Source: Symbiodinium natans
Lineage: Eukaryota > Sar > Dinophyceae > Suessiales > Symbiodiniaceae
Direction of reading: 5' to 3'
DNA: 64,000 nucleotides
Assembly (NCBI GenBank): GCA_905221605.1
Contig: CAJNDS010000633.1
Span: forward strand, 37,635 to 101,634
Shown: positions 30,960-43,130 of the stretch, in pieces
Position numbering within the stretch: the first letter of the stretch is position 1
Layout of the letters: each line of letters begins with the position of its first letter
Translations under genes and position numbers: made by a program
The notes under the pieces: model-generated
Database searches by the model: none
Told to the model about the DNA's origin: nothing
The model's input: only the letters and a program-made list of their open reading frames with translations

Positions 30960-31985
30960 TGCTACCGAAAGGAACGATTTCCTCAAAATGCAAACGTACG
31001 ATTTCCTTTCGTCATAAAGAGGGATAAGAGGGAATAGAGGTTTTCCAAGGAAAAAGCAAGGAAATGCACCAAGCAAAAAAAGCTCCCCCCCCCTCCACAC
31101 AAAAAGAAAGGCTCCCCAAATTTGGCCCTCCTTTTTATCGGAGGGGAGGGGGTTGGCGCAGAATTCCTTGGGGTGCAGCAGGCCATTTGCAGGAGAACGT
31201 GAAGGGCCGTGCATGATGTGAAGCCAGAAGCCGTTCGCGAAGGCCGCCAAGGACACGGCCATGTGATGCCATGTGGCTTCTGACCAGTCTGGTACAACGT
31301 TCATGCCGGATATGCTGTGCATGGTAGGTCTGGCGTTCGACCCCATGTCAGTGATTGGACTTTCTATAAAGAAATGTATTTATGCATACGCTTTTTTTGC
31401 ATGTTGTTTGTATTGAACTTGTCGTGTATCGATCTCGGTTGCTTTTGCATGTGCGATATTTTGACATCGCACATGTGAGTTCAGATGAAATTCGTGTTGA
31501 GCGGTGGTAATGGAGATCGGTGGAGAACGTGGAGAACGATCCGAGATGTTGACTCTAGAGATGATGAAAGGGTTAAACTTGCTTCAGGTGCTTGAACAGC
31601 AAGTCGCACAGCTCCTAGCAGCAGCGTCTATTTTCACTGAATGTATTCGGTGAAAAGATCTGCTGTGAACCAATCATGACTAACACCACTTACGAAAAAA
31701 GCACTAGCTATGTACAGGAGGACCACGATGTTTGCCCTCACATCCATAAGGTACGGCATGGTTTGTGTTACCTTAGGAAATGACACATCCTTGCCTTTAA
31801 GCCTGGCGGGTCCACAACAGACCCGCGCAAAACTGTGGCCCCACCAGCAAACCTGAGATGCAGGACTTAGGTCACCGCCTTTAGTGTTGAGAAATGACGC
31901 CTTTCTGCTCCCCAGTGCGCCTAAAAGCAAGAACTTCCAGCCATTTCTGCCCAGAAGAAGGTTTAACCTTTCCGGAACGGATTAG
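30960..31985. other. No firm gene; weak minus-strand protein-like stretch at 31160-31346
   Basis: On the minus strand 31160-31346 reads 'DWSEATWHHMAVSLAAF' without stops and looks protein-like, but no family is recognised and splice sites are unclear. A hairpin at 31448-31475 is annotated separately. The rest holds nothing I can support. Confidence 0.25.
31448..31475. repeat. Perfect 10-bp hairpin
   Basis: CATGTGCGAT, 8-base loop, ATCGCACATG. No adjacent gene or U-run, so a terminator role is not supported. Confidence 0.85.
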
Positions 31986-31989
31986 ACGA

Positions 31990-32310
31990 TGTAAACCATG
32001 GACGTCATCATGCTTGGGCCATGGATGCTCTCTTCTCATCAGAGCAGAATAGACCATGGACGTCATCATGCTTGGACCCTGGATGCTCTCTTCCCAGAAC
32101 GGAGTAGACCATGGACGTCATCATGGTTGGGCCATGGCAGTGCAGAAAACATGTAGACCATGGACGTCATCATGCTTGGGCCATGGATGCTCTCTTCTCA
32201 TCAGAACAGAGTAGACCATGGACGTCATCATGCTTGGGCCATGGATACTCTCTTCCCAGAACGGATTAGACTATGGACGTCATCATGGTTGGGCCATGGA
32301 TGCTCTCTTC
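31990..32310. repeat. Six-copy tandem repeat, unit of about 57-60 bp
   Basis: Each unit contains 'ACCATGGACGTCATCATG', then 'TTGGGCCATGG' and, in most copies, 'ATGCTCTCTTC' (starts near 31994, 32051, 32107, 32155, 32214 and 32271). One copy lacks the tail and carries 'cagtgcagaaaacatg' instead. Each unit offers an ATG, but no frame runs through. Confidence 0.9.
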
Positions 32311-32319
32311 TAACTATGG

Positions 32320-33640
32320 TGAAGCAAACGTGTTATTTTGACCCAGGGCTGGGCAGAAGCGGGTGCAAGCAAGACAGGGCTTAGTTTAGGACACGTCGAA
32401 AGTGCGAAGTGCTGCAAAAAAACCCACAAATACCAGTGCAGTCTACGGATGCCCAAAAAATTGTTGGATGATTTTGGATGAAAATTGCGGGGATGAGGTG
32501 ATGGGCGAAACCCAGGAAACATCGGTATTTGCAGGGGATTCTGAGGGCAACAGAGCTAAACTGCCGAAAACGCGTGGGTCTGTTATGGCCCCGCCTAGCC
32601 TTTAAGGCAAGGCGATATCTTCATGCAGATAAAATGCAAAAGACATGTAACGCGATAGGAGCCGTCATTTTGTGTATTGCATGTTTTCATGAAGTTCAGA
32701 CGCAGCCACAGCTGTGTTAGTCATGCCTGTTGCGGACTTATGCTCGCCCTTCTCATGTACTAGGACTTCAGCTCCCTCTAAAACACTTTCTTCGGGTTGT
32801 CTCGTGACGTTTGGGGTGCATCCCTCCCTTTCCTCACGGTATCCTCACCAGACCTCTCCTTGGAAGCCTGTAGGCGACGGAGAAGTCTAGAACAGTAGAA
32901 CAGTGTTTGCCATTTTCCGTGAACTTGCAGGCCTTCGCTTGGCTCCTTTGGGTGTGTGAGTGCAGCGCTTCATGGCAGAAGCTTACGGTTCAATCCCGAT
33001 TCCCAAATGCGTTCCGCAAGGGTTTTACAAAATCTTCTGGTTGAACTCCTAGCCCTGGCCAGAACATGTCGCATCCCCCAACTGCAGGATCTTGCCGCTT
33101 CGATGCCACGTGTATGCGGCTCTTTGGGCATATCCTTTCGGAGAACCTGGGCTTGAGGCAGATCTGGTGGGGGAGCTGGATGCTCCTTGAGCAAGCAATC
33201 CCCTTTCCGGCTGTAGAGCCATGCGCTCCTTGTGGCCAAGCCTTGGCTCAGCAGTTGAAGCAACTTTGTCCTACAAGCACGTGCATCTCTTTCTGTGGCC
33301 TGATTCCTAGTGGGGTAGGGGTCCGGGAGGATGGTGCGATGCAATCGGCAAAGTTCACATCGCAAAACAAATAAGCGCTCTGTCGAAAAAAGATCTCTTG
33401 CAATTAGTGTACGTAACATTTCATGACTGACTCCTCGATTTGTTTTGGTTCCTCGACGTCTGCTTCTGATCTGTGTCACGGGTAAACGGTGCGAAGCTCA
33501 GCCGCACCATCCGGAGAGTTTCACCTCGGCAAGAGCCGCGCACACACAGTGATGAAAAACAGCCAGCGGGACACGCTGCAGGCAACTGCGTACCTCTCTA
33601 GGTCACTCGACCTAGTCTCACGTGGCACTTGACCGGAGAA
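32320..33640. other. No firm gene; one 169-codon minus-strand ORF
   Basis: A minus-strand frame at 33479-32970 is open for 169 codons, with an Arg/Leu-rich composition ('RTLIARDLFSTERLFVLRC') and a non-ATG nominal start. No domain is recognised. It may be a decayed exon or chance. Confidence 0.25.
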
Positions 33641-35127
33641 TTTAGGGTGAGACGAGATAGAGCTATTGAAGATTCAGCTGGCGCTGACTGGACATCCACC
33701 ATGATCGGAGTATGTCAGGGACACGAGCAACTTGTTTCGTTTTGGGTGCCTGTCGCGTGTTGTGTGCCGCTCTGAGATCCGAGACGGTTTAGGTAGCCTC
33801 TCATCCATTGAGCTGAGGTTTTGCCGAGATCGCAAACATGCGTACATGCATTCACTGAAGTCCTGCTCTTGTGTGGGATTTGATGCACATAGGCTTGCTA
33901 GACCGAAGTGCTTCCTGCCCCGGAGCAAGTCGGAACGTGCAGCTGCCTACGCTGCAAAAGTTCTGTGTTACTGCAACGAAGGCAAGCCTGCTGTTCCAGC
34001 CACCGCTGGCTGGACATCTTTCACAGATTTCGGACTGTGCCAGGGATGTCACGGTGATATTTCTGGTTTTCGGCGTGCTTCATATGTGCGACCTTGAGAT
34101 TGGAGACAGTTGCTCACGTCTCTTTTCATTCATTCAGCGAAGGCTTGTGCAACTGTACATGACTGTCGGTTGAGAGATGCGTGTCACACAACTTCTCCTC
34201 TTGTCTTGGGTTTGATCCAGACAAGCTTGCCAGAGAGAGAATCTCTTCCAACCCCCGCCGAAACGTGCGGTTCAACGTGAGACGATGTCGAGCTAGCGGA
34301 GAAAGGCCTGCACGCTCTCCGGTAAGTTCCTTACTGGTTGCCTGGCTGATCCTGGCTGCCTTGTGATTCGAGACAGTTGCTCACGTGGCATTCCAATCGT
34401 TGGACCGAGGGTTCTGCCAAAAGCTAGGTATATAAGGATGGATACATGACAGCTAGGCTCCCTCACTGGTCAACCAAGTTGGCATGTTATGCTGGGTGTC
34501 CTGCATTGGTAGACACGACCTCGACTGTTCCGTGTTCAAGTCACTATGTGCACCTGGCTTTCTCAGTGCTGAAGCTCCTGGCGAGTCCCACCCCCGTGCG
34601 ACTAGGTCGAATATGCCAGAGAAAAAATCTAATGGCTCACTGGTTGTTGTTGCTGTTGCAGCAGGCAGATTCAAGAGAGTTGCCCAAGTGGCCTTGCATC
34701 CATTGAGTCGAGGCTATGCCACAAGCCTTGCAAAGATTTGTACATGACAGCGGGGCTCGTGCGTATTTCACTTAAGGTTTCCCGTCTGTGGGTCTGTGGT
34801 GTCATCGAGAATCATCTGTCAGACAGAAATTCCTCGGCCTCAGGGAATATCACACCGCTTAGTCACCTTGCTTAGTGCAGAGGCTTTGGAGAGCGCAACA
34901 TGAGACTGATTCGAGTCTGCCAGAGTGCTGTGAAAGACCAAGCTATCCACTTGCCTTGTTGTGCCTCACTGGCTGTTGCAGCCTTTAGATTCAAGACAGT
35001 TGCCGACAGTTGCCCACGTGGCTGTGCATCCATTAAGGCAAAGCCTTGCCAACAGCATGTTGCAGATGGCCGCATGCCAGTCGCGCAAGCTGTTTCTCCT
35101 GTCTTGGATGTCAAGAATGCCAGCCAA

Positions 35128-35395
35128 GACAGCTTTTTGGCTCCGCGGCAAATCGCTGTGTGCAGTCGCCTTTCTCAAGCCATGGTAACGTGAGCCTCCG
35201 TCGGATACTGTCCCTGATCTTGTCAAAACTTGTTCGGCAGACGAGGCTGCATCCGGACGCAGGCCATGCTGCAACGTGCAGCTGCCTCGGTCGCTGCAGA
35301 AGCTCCAGGCCACTGCAAGGTGAGACGAGATCGAGTGAGTGAAGAAAGGCTCGAGTCATCAGCTGCCGCTGGCTGGACATCATCCATCAGCCTTT
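35128..35395 (+). repeat. Direct repeat copy A (partner 35537-36004)
   Basis: This copy matches 35537-35629 and then 35849-36004 very closely ('CGCTGTGTGCAGTCGCCTTT' through 'GGCTGGACATCATCCAT'). It represents the empty site for the insertion found in copy B. Confidence 0.85.
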
Positions 35396-35536
35396 AGATT
35401 CACGACAGTTGCCCACGTGGCCGTGCATCCATTGAGCCACATCGTTGCCAACAGCATGCCGCAGACTGCTGCATGACGGTCACGCAAGCTGTTTCTCCTG
35501 TCTTGGATGTCAAGAATGCCAGACAAGAAAGCTTTT

Positions 35537-36004
35537 TGGCTCCACGGCAAATCGCTGTGTGCAGTCGCCTTTCCCAAGCCATGGTAACGTGAGCCTCCAT
35601 CGGATACTGTCCTTGATCCTGTCGAAAATTTCAGGAGCAAACCTTGGAGTACCCGGTGGCACGCAGCCTCCCGCCAAGGCCGTCGAACCCCCCCAGCCTT
35701 CTTCGAGACCCTGGCGTTGCTTGAGCTCCCTCCCTTCCGGCCCTTGCGACCGTCGTCGAAACTCCGGCCTTCGTGGAACCCGGGTCTTCGTCCAAGTTGC
35801 CCGGCCATCTTGCTCTTCGGCCATCCTGATGCGTTTTCCTCTCAAAATGGTTTGGCAGACGAGACTGCATCCGGACGCAGGCCATGCTGCAGCGTGCAGC
35901 TGCCTCGGTCGCTGCAGAAGCTCCAGGCCACTGCAAGGTGAGACGAGATGGAGTGAGTGAAGAAAGGCTCGAGTCATCAGCTGCCGCTGGCTGGACATCA
36001 TCCA
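35537..36004 (+). repeat. Direct repeat copy B, interrupted by a 219-bp insertion
   Basis: Same sequence as copy A, but split at 35629 by extra sequence to 35848. Outside the insertion the two copies differ at few positions. Confidence 0.85.
35630..35848. mobile_element. 219-bp GC-rich insertion with 5-bp AAAAT target duplication
   Basis: This segment is absent from the otherwise matching copy A. It is bordered by AAAAT at 35625-35629 and again at 35844-35848, consistent with a target-site duplication. It is GC-rich, contains repeated GTCGAA and CTTCG motifs, and has no evident terminal inverted repeat or coding capacity. Similar CTTCGTCGAA motifs occur at 42690-42870. A short non-autonomous element is the likeliest reading. 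Confidence 0.6.
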
Positions 36005-36219
36005 TCGATCTCGGATGGTGTCAGGGGTGTCGAGAGACATTGCTTGGCCTTGGTTTTGCCTCCCTGGTTGTTGCAGCCTTTAGATTCAAGACAGTTGCCC
36101 ACGTGGCCGAGCTTCCATTGAGCCACACCGTTGCCAACTTCATGCCACAGATGGCTGCATGACGGTCGCACAAGCTGCCATGTAACCGGACCCTCCGTCG
36201 GATGCTGTCCTTGAATTTG

Positions 36220-37060
36220 CAAAGTGCAGAGATGCCCACCCCCTATTGGGGGGGAGGGGTCACTCTGCGTGGCACCTATTTTAAAATAGGTGGGCCGCCT
36301 AAGGGCGTTAGGGTGAAGGACTCTCCCAAAAATAGGTGGCATCGTGTGCTCCCGTGCAATTTGGCTTCAGGCATTCATTGCGCTGTTGCACCTGCAGAAA
36401 GCGGAGCAACATCCGCGTTCGCTTTGTCAACTAGAATGGGCTCGTAGTGGCACCGCGCACCCGCGTGCCTTTGCTGCCTGACACGTTCGCCAATGTTGTG
36501 TTGCAGCACCACTTCGCAGGACAAAGGGGGTTTTGTCAGCCTATGCTGCACGTGGTCACCGCGAGTGGAATACCTGATCGCTGGTGTCGGGCTCGAAAGC
36601 ATTCTTCCCAGACCCTGTGCTGCATGAGTGGGGAGAGGAAGGTGAAGGGTTTACACCACGCTGCGCCCCTAGCGATTGCGGGGTCTCGGTCGCTCTGATC
36701 GCTGCCGACCACAGTCCCCCCATGTCCCCACCCACCTGTTGTTGGGACTTCCGTTTCTGCTTCTTCCTGGCCACAGACACAGAAGTACCCTCAGGCACAT
36801 GCAGGCACGCGCAAAACTTCACATTCCTGACTGTTTCCCTCGAACCGGCGTCCCTTTAGGGGTTTGACATTCCGTGTTGAGCCTTTCATCACATGGGGTG
36901 CCTTTGGTAATAGCACGTGCCAAAGCAGTGTCGCCTTTTCACACATGTGGTGCCTTAGCACGCCTCCCAAGTAGAGTGCTCCCCCCCCGCGCCAAAGCAC
37001 GGCCGCCTAATTCGGGGGACCCCCCGACCCCCACCCCCCTTAGGGGGTGTGCATTGCAGA
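36220..37060. other. GC-rich island without a recognised gene
   Basis: Runs of G or C (36240-36256, 37010-37045) and an AT palindrome at 36278-36291 break the surrounding repeat pattern. Both strands have short ORFs of about 75-90 codons, none recognised. Confidence 0.4.
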
Positions 37061-37189
37061 GTTACCTCTTGCGAGATGGCACATGACGGTGGGCCTGGCG
37101 CCGCCCTCTGGGCAACGGGTTGTCTCCTTCCTGCCGATCTGTCGGCTGTTTCTTTGACAGACAAAGTTGCTTCTAGCTCCAGACGCAGT

Positions 37190-38300
37190 CCCAACATGCA
37201 TGCTGTAGTCGCTGCAAAATCTCCGACTGCGATTTGAAACAAGGTCGGGTGCACCCAAAGGTGATGGACTAGCCGACATTGAGCGGACATCCTCCACCGA
37301 TTTAGGACTACTACGAGGAAGGTCGCGGACCGGACATCATCTTAGTTCTGGGTTTGCCTCACTTGTTGTTCAACGCAGCCGAAGGGTCGGTACATGAACC
37401 TGGGGCTCACCCATTTGTCACGCACATTCTTCTCTTGTCTTGAAAGTAATGCAAGGACATGTGAATAGACCTGCTTGAGTCGCTGCAAAAATTCCGAGCG
37501 ATTGTCAATTGAGACAAGGTCGGGTACACCCAAAAATTCTCGACTGGACAGCCGACACTGAGCGGACATCCTCCACCGACTTCGGACTAGTACAATGGAT
37601 GTCACGGACAGGACATCTCGGTTCTGGGTGTACCTCGCTCTTTGTTTTCTGCAGCCATGAGCCTCGAGGTGCTTGTTCATCCCTTCAACGAAGGGTCGGC
37701 GCACGAACGCGGGGCTCACCCATTTGTTACGCGAAATCTCCTTTTGTCTTGAAAGTGATGCAAGGACATGTTTGACTTGCTGGAGTCGGAGCAAAAACTC
37801 CGAGCGACTGTAAATTGAGACAATGTCGCATACGAATGCCGGGCTGGACAGCACACGCTGAGCGGACGACATCCTCTACTGACTTAGGACTAATGCTAGG
37901 GATGTCACGGACAGGACATCTTAGTTCTGGGTTTGGCTCACTTTTTGTTCCCAGCAGCCATGAGATTGGAGGTGCGTGTACATCCGTTCATCGAATAGTA
38001 AAATCCTTCTCTTGTCGTGAAAGTTATGCAAGGACATGTGACTTGCCTAAATCGCTGCAAAAACTTCGAGCGATGGTCAATTGAGACAAGCAAAGTCGGA
38101 TACACCGAAAGAACCTGCACTGGACAGTTGACGCTGAGCAGACATCCTCCGCCGACTTCCGACGACTACACGGGATGTCACGGACAGGGCATCTTCGTCT
38201 TGGCTTTGCCTCACCGTTTCTCTGCAGCCATGAGATTCGCGGCTATTTCCCAAGTGGGGGTTCCACATCCCCCGCACAAGCTTCGCAGGCCTGTTGTCTT
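37190..38300 (+). repeat. Subarray of about four 280-bp units
   Basis: Units share 'GTCGCTGCAAAA(A/T)', 'GAGCGGACATCCTCC', 'GATGTCACGGACAGGACATC' and 'AGCAGCCATGAG' (starts near 37205, 37480, 37780 and 38045). It is a diverged branch of the larger array. A plus-strand frame stays open for 85-90 codons in two units, which may just reflect copying. Confidence 0.8.
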
Positions 38301-38532
38301 GGGCATAGTTAGAAACCCTTGGAAAACATACTCCTAAACAAGATCCCTCTTGAACCCCAAAAGGGGAAGTCTACAACATCCCAAGCAAGGCCCTACGTAC
38401 GCAACTTGACCATAGGAATGCAGTTGCTTCATTCACCGGACGAGATGAGGTATACCGAGAAATCCGCAGCTCGAGAGCTGCCGCGGAGCAGAGATCCTGC
38501 ACCGATCTAGGAGCACTTGATTCAGCGTCAAG

Positions 38533-38573
38533 TGTTTGGGGATGTTTAGGGATGTTTGGGGATGTTTAGGGAT
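38533..38573. repeat. 10-bp tandem repeat GGGATGTTTA
   Basis: Four units alternate GGGATGTTTA and GGGATGTTTG. Weakly telomere-like. Confidence 0.85.
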
Positions 38574-38984
38574 GGCAAGGATTTGATGTCTTCGGGCCTT
38601 GGGTGTGCCACACTTTTCTTCTTTGCCGTCTTGTGATTCAAAGCAGTCCTCAGCTGGGCTCAGCTGGGCTGCCGTTTAAAAAAAAAACCAAAAGTCTTGC
38701 CAAGGGCAGAAGCTCGTGCAGTTGCCACCCAATTTCTTCTCATGCCCCCTCTCTCACTGTAACAAGGTAGTAGCAAGGACTGCTTCTTACCCTTACCCCC
38801 CAACAAATCGGAACATGAAGTTGCCTGCACTGCAGCTCCGACTCACTGCAAAAGTGAACCGAGATCGAGCTGATCAAAGTGGGCTCACGCAATTTCCACC
38901 CAAGTTGTTTTCTTGTCTTGGGCGATAGGGGATGTGATCCGAGTACACTTGGTGAAAAGGATGGGTTCTCATCACACGAAGGGT

Positions 38985-39680
38985 CACAACTTGCAGTTGC
39001 CTAAAGCTCCAGCTCACTTCAATGTGAGACGAGATCGAGCAATCGAAAAGAAGCCTGATTCAGCCGCTGGCACTGATTGGACGTCATCCTGCGATATTGA
39101 ATGTCACACAGATTTCTTTGGGCCTTGAGTGCCGGACTGGCTTTCTTTGTGGCCGTGTGATTCAAGACAGTTCCTCACCCGTTTATACCCATTTGTTTGA
39201 GCCGAAGCCTGCCGAGGGCATGGAAGGATAGGCAGTTGTCGCCCCTTTTATTTCACTTGTCTCGGATGGGATAGACAAGCTTGATAAAAAGGACTGCAGC
39301 TCACTGTAACATGAGACGAGATCAAGCTTACGAAGAGGTGCCCATTAGTTGGTGCTGATTGCAACTCCTCCAGCGATTTCGGACTGTGTCAGGGATGTCA
39401 CGCGGACATGTCTGGGCCTTGCGTGTGCCACGCTGGTTTTCTTCACGGACGTGTGATTCAAGCCAGTTGCCCAAATGGTCTTAACCGACGCATTGCCAAG
39501 GGCATGGCAAGGATGGGTACATGACAGTGGGGCTCGTGCAATGGTCACCCAATATGTTGTCTTGCCTCGCATCTGACTTTAACAAAATGGTGGACAGGCC
39601 TGCTTTTCGCATCGGAGACTTGCAGTTGCCTACAGTTCAGAAGCTCCAGCTCACTGCAGCGTGAGACGAGCTCGAGCTTC
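38985..39680 (+). repeat. Segmental duplication, copy 1
   Basis: This copy matches 40570-41271 with few differences, including the identical stretch from the 'CCCATTAGTTGGTGCTGATT' block to 'GAGACGAGCTCGAGCTTCCG'. It is much more alike than other units of the array, so it is a recent duplication about 1.58 kb apart. Confidence 0.85.
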
Positions 39681-39897
39681 CGTAGAGAAACCTGATTCAG
39701 CCGCTGATACTGACTGGACATGCTCCAGCGATTTCGGACTGTGTCGGGATGTCACACAATATATCTTTGGGCCTTGTGTGTGCCACACTGGTTTTCTTTG
39801 CGGCCGTGTGATTCAAGACAGTTGCTCAATTGGCCTTAGCCGAAACCTTGCCATGACGGTCTTCAATTTGTGCCTCGAGGTTTGTAGCCCTGCCGCC

Positions 39898-40062
39898 ATG
39901 AAGACGTGGGAGACGCTGGCGGAAGCCTTGACAGCAACGAGCGAGAAGGTCAAGTTTCTGCAGACCTTGAGTATCACGCAGCAACGTGAAAATGTAGGTG
40001 CAGTAGTGCGCAGGGCCGGATGGGACTCGGCAGCCGCCGCTGCCGTGGTTGACCATCCGTGA
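39898..40062 (+). CDS. Hypothetical short ORF or first exon in the duplicated region
   Basis: An ATG in strong context (gccgccATGa) opens a 54-residue frame, 'MKTWETLAEALTATSEKVKF' followed by a Gln/Arg-rich helix-like stretch, ending in TGA at 40060-40062. A donor-like GTAGGT lies at 39994, and a second protein-like frame ('ALVLSPLWDSLRRHFPELPG') overlaps its end. This suggests a spliced or frameshifted remnant. The surrounding 600 bases are unique, unlike the repeats on either side. No family recognised. Confidence 0.3.
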   Translation: MKTWETLAEALTATSEKVKFLQTLSITQQRENVGAVVRRAGWDSAAAAAVVDHP

Positions 40063-40569
40063 CGCGCTGGTGCTAAGCCCGCTTTGGGACAGCCTGCGCC
40101 GACACTTTCCAGAGCTTCCAGGCCAAGTGATGCTTCAGCGAAGCGCGCCGCAACTGGCGAAGGCAACATCGACATCTAGACCCAGCTATTCCGCTCCACT
40201 ACTGTGCACTTGTCTTCCAATTTGCTATTCTGTTCTCGCACCGCTGTCAGAAGCAGGCGTGGATGAGAGCTTCTCTTCTCGAGCTGTGCAGCTGTTTCAT
40301 GCACGTTGGCTTTTTCGTGCCTCCGCATGTCTTGTTTTCGCGTCGCCCTCAGAGATAGGAGTTTGGCCGTCTGATGCACAGGACTTGTGGTTTTGTATCT
40401 CCTTGTAGTGAGTCTCTTGTAGAGATGTCAGTCGATCTCGCATTGCAGGGAAAAGACCTTGCCCAAGGATGGCTACGTGACAGTGGGGCTCGTGCAATGG
40501 TCACCCAGTCTCGTGTTTCGCTTCGCATCTGACTTCAACAAGATGGTAGACAGGACCGCTTTTTGCATC

Positions 40570-41271
40570 AAAGACATGCAGTTGCCCACAGTTCAGAAGC
40601 TCCAGCTCACTTCAATGTGAGACGAGATCGAGCTTTCGAAGAGGCCTGATTCAGCCGCTGGCACTGACTGGACGTCATCATGTCACTCAGGTATCTTTGG
40701 GCCTTGAGTGCCGGACTGGCTTTCTTTGTGGCCGTGTGATTCAAGACAGTTGCTCACGTGGCCACCCCTTTATATCCATTTTGTTTGAGCCGAAGCCTGC
40801 CGAGGGCATGGAAGGATAGGCAGTTGTCGCCCCTTTTATTTCACTTGTCTCGGATGGGATAGACAAGCTTGACAAAAAGGACTGCAGCTCACTGTAACAT
40901 GAGACGAGATCAAGCTTACGAAGAGGTGCCCATTAGTTGGTGCTGATTGCAACTCCTCCAGCGATTTCGGACTGTGTCAGGGATGTCACGCGGACATGTC
41001 TGGGCCTTGCGTGTGCCACGCTGGTTTTCTTCACGGACGTGTGATTCAAGCCAGTTGCCCAAATGGTCTTAACCGACGCATTGCCAAGGGCATGGCAAGG
41101 ATGGGCACATGACAGTGGGGCTCGTGCAATGGTCACCCAATATGTTGTCTTGCCTCGCATCTGACTTTAACAAAATGGTGGACAGGCCTGCTTTTCGCAT
41201 CGGAGACTTGCAGTTGCCTACAGTTCAGAAGCTCCAGCTCACTGCAGCGTGAGACGAGCTCGAGCTTCCGT
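40570..41271 (+). repeat. Segmental duplication, copy 2
   Basis: Partner of 38985-39680. The unique block between the copies (about 39840-40440) includes a hypothetical ORF. Confidence 0.85.
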
Positions 41272-42589
41272 GTTTGAAGCCAAGGATAGGCAGTTGTCAC
41301 CCAATCTCTTCTCGTGTCCCGGATGGGAAATACACGAAAGCTTGATAAAAAGGGCCGCTTCTCACCGCTGAGCAATTCGGAACACGCAATTGCTTGCGCT
41401 TCAGAAGTTCCGGCTAATTGTAACGTGAGACGAGATCGAGATGACGAAGAGACGTCTACTTGGTGGCACTGACTGTAGATCCTCCAGCAATTTCGGACTG
41501 TGTCAGGGATGTCACCACACTTGTCTGTTTCGCGGCTGTGTGATTCAAGACAGTTGAACCAGTGGCCTTAGCCAAAGCCTTGCCAAGGACATGACAGTGG
41601 GGCTCGTGCAGTTGCCGCCCAATTTCTTCTCTTGCCCTCTCTTTCTTTCACAAAGTGGTAGCAAGGACTGCTTCTTACCCCCCAACAAATCGGAACATGC
41701 AGCTGCTTTAACTGCAGCTCCGCCTCACTGCAGAGTGAACCGAGATCGAGCTCACGACAGTGGGCTCTGAAATTGTGTGCGATCCGCGTAGACTTGGTAA
41801 GAATGATGGCTTCTTACCACAGAGCAGATCAGAATGTGCAGTTGCCTAGAGTGAGGAAGCTGCAACTCACTGCAACGTGAGCTGTTCCTGGGACGCTTGG
41901 ACATCCCCCATTGCTAGGAAATGCCCACTAGGGGTACGTATATACGTGACTCGAGGCAATTTTCGCGGGCACTTTCAGGGTTTCAAGAACCATTCGGGTT
42001 TTTGGCTATCTTGGCTCTACAAGAAAAACGCCCAGCTGGATGCATGACGTGCTTGGACTCTTCTTTTCTAACAATCTTGACTCCTTGTTGCTCCTCCCTT
42101 TCCCTAATTCTGACACCTTATTGAAGCCTTATTGCTCATCCCGAATCCTGACATGAACAGATGCCCGGAGAGCCTCTGGGCAATTTGGCCGAACTTGGGA
42201 ACATGCACAGGGCATTTTCTTAGGCTCCCTACCCTGAGACGGGGGATGCTGCGACAGCGGTGTCGGGGCTCGGCGCCGCCCTCAGAGGTGCGGTGCTGTT
42301 CCTGGTGTTTCCATGTGTTTAGGCCTTTCTCAGAAGTAGGAGCTGGCCCATTGCAGATGCTGCTCTTGGAGCTTACGAAGAGAAGCCTGATTCAGCCGCT
42401 GGTACTGATTGGTCATCATCCTGCGATTTTGAACTGCGCGAGGCATGTCACGCAGATATCTTTGGGCCGGGTGTGCCACACTGGCTTTCTTTGCGATTCA
42501 AGACAGTTGCTCAAGTGGCCGTTCGATCATTGAACCGAGTCTTTGCCAAGAGTATGGCTCGTATCCCATGCAGTCGTTTCTTTAGGCCC

Positions 42590-43130
42590 GGGTGTTTTTA
42601 GGTTACGTAGTTGCTCTCGCACCTTTTAGGGGCAAACGCAAGGGACCCGTCCAAAGGGCAATCACAACGCGAACCTTGGACAAAGTTCGTTCAAGCTTGC
42701 CAGCCTTCGTCGAACCGTCGCGCCTTCGTCGAAGCTTCCCCCCTTCGTCGAGGCTTGTTCGGGTTCAGGGTTCGTCGACCCCGCCCGGGGCAAGTTGAGA
42801 GGTGGGAAGTGAAGAACATCAGGCTCGGCAAGCGCAGCTTCGGAAACCCTTGTCTTGCCTTCGTCGAAGTCGCCTGACTTCGCCGAGGTTCGTTTTGGAG
42901 GTTTTGGCCTTACAAGGTTCCCCCAAGGTCGGCTGGGGGTACGCCTTTGGGGGAGTCCCTTCTGTTCGGCCCCTAACCTTGTCCGAGCATCCCCGTCCTG
43001 CAGCTTTGCCTTACTTCGCGTTCGCGGGTCCGCGTTCGCGTACCCCTCGTGTGATGGGCCTGCTCGGCGCTCTCCCCCTACCATCTGCTTCGCCTAAGCC
43101 TACCATTCCCATTCGTTGGGCCGTTTCCCT
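42590..43130. other. GC-rich block with CTTCGTCGA motifs, possible insertion
   Basis: Base composition changes sharply from the repeat array. CTTCGTCGA occurs several times between 42705 and 42875. A 140-codon minus-strand ORF (43084-42662) is open but basic and low in complexity, so it is probably non-coding. Related motifs occur in the 219-bp insertion at 35630. Confidence 0.4.

Noticed and set aside
30653-31037. Membrane-protein-like ORFs rich in Phe and Leu
   Set aside because: Produced by the CTTC/TTTC pyrimidine tract.
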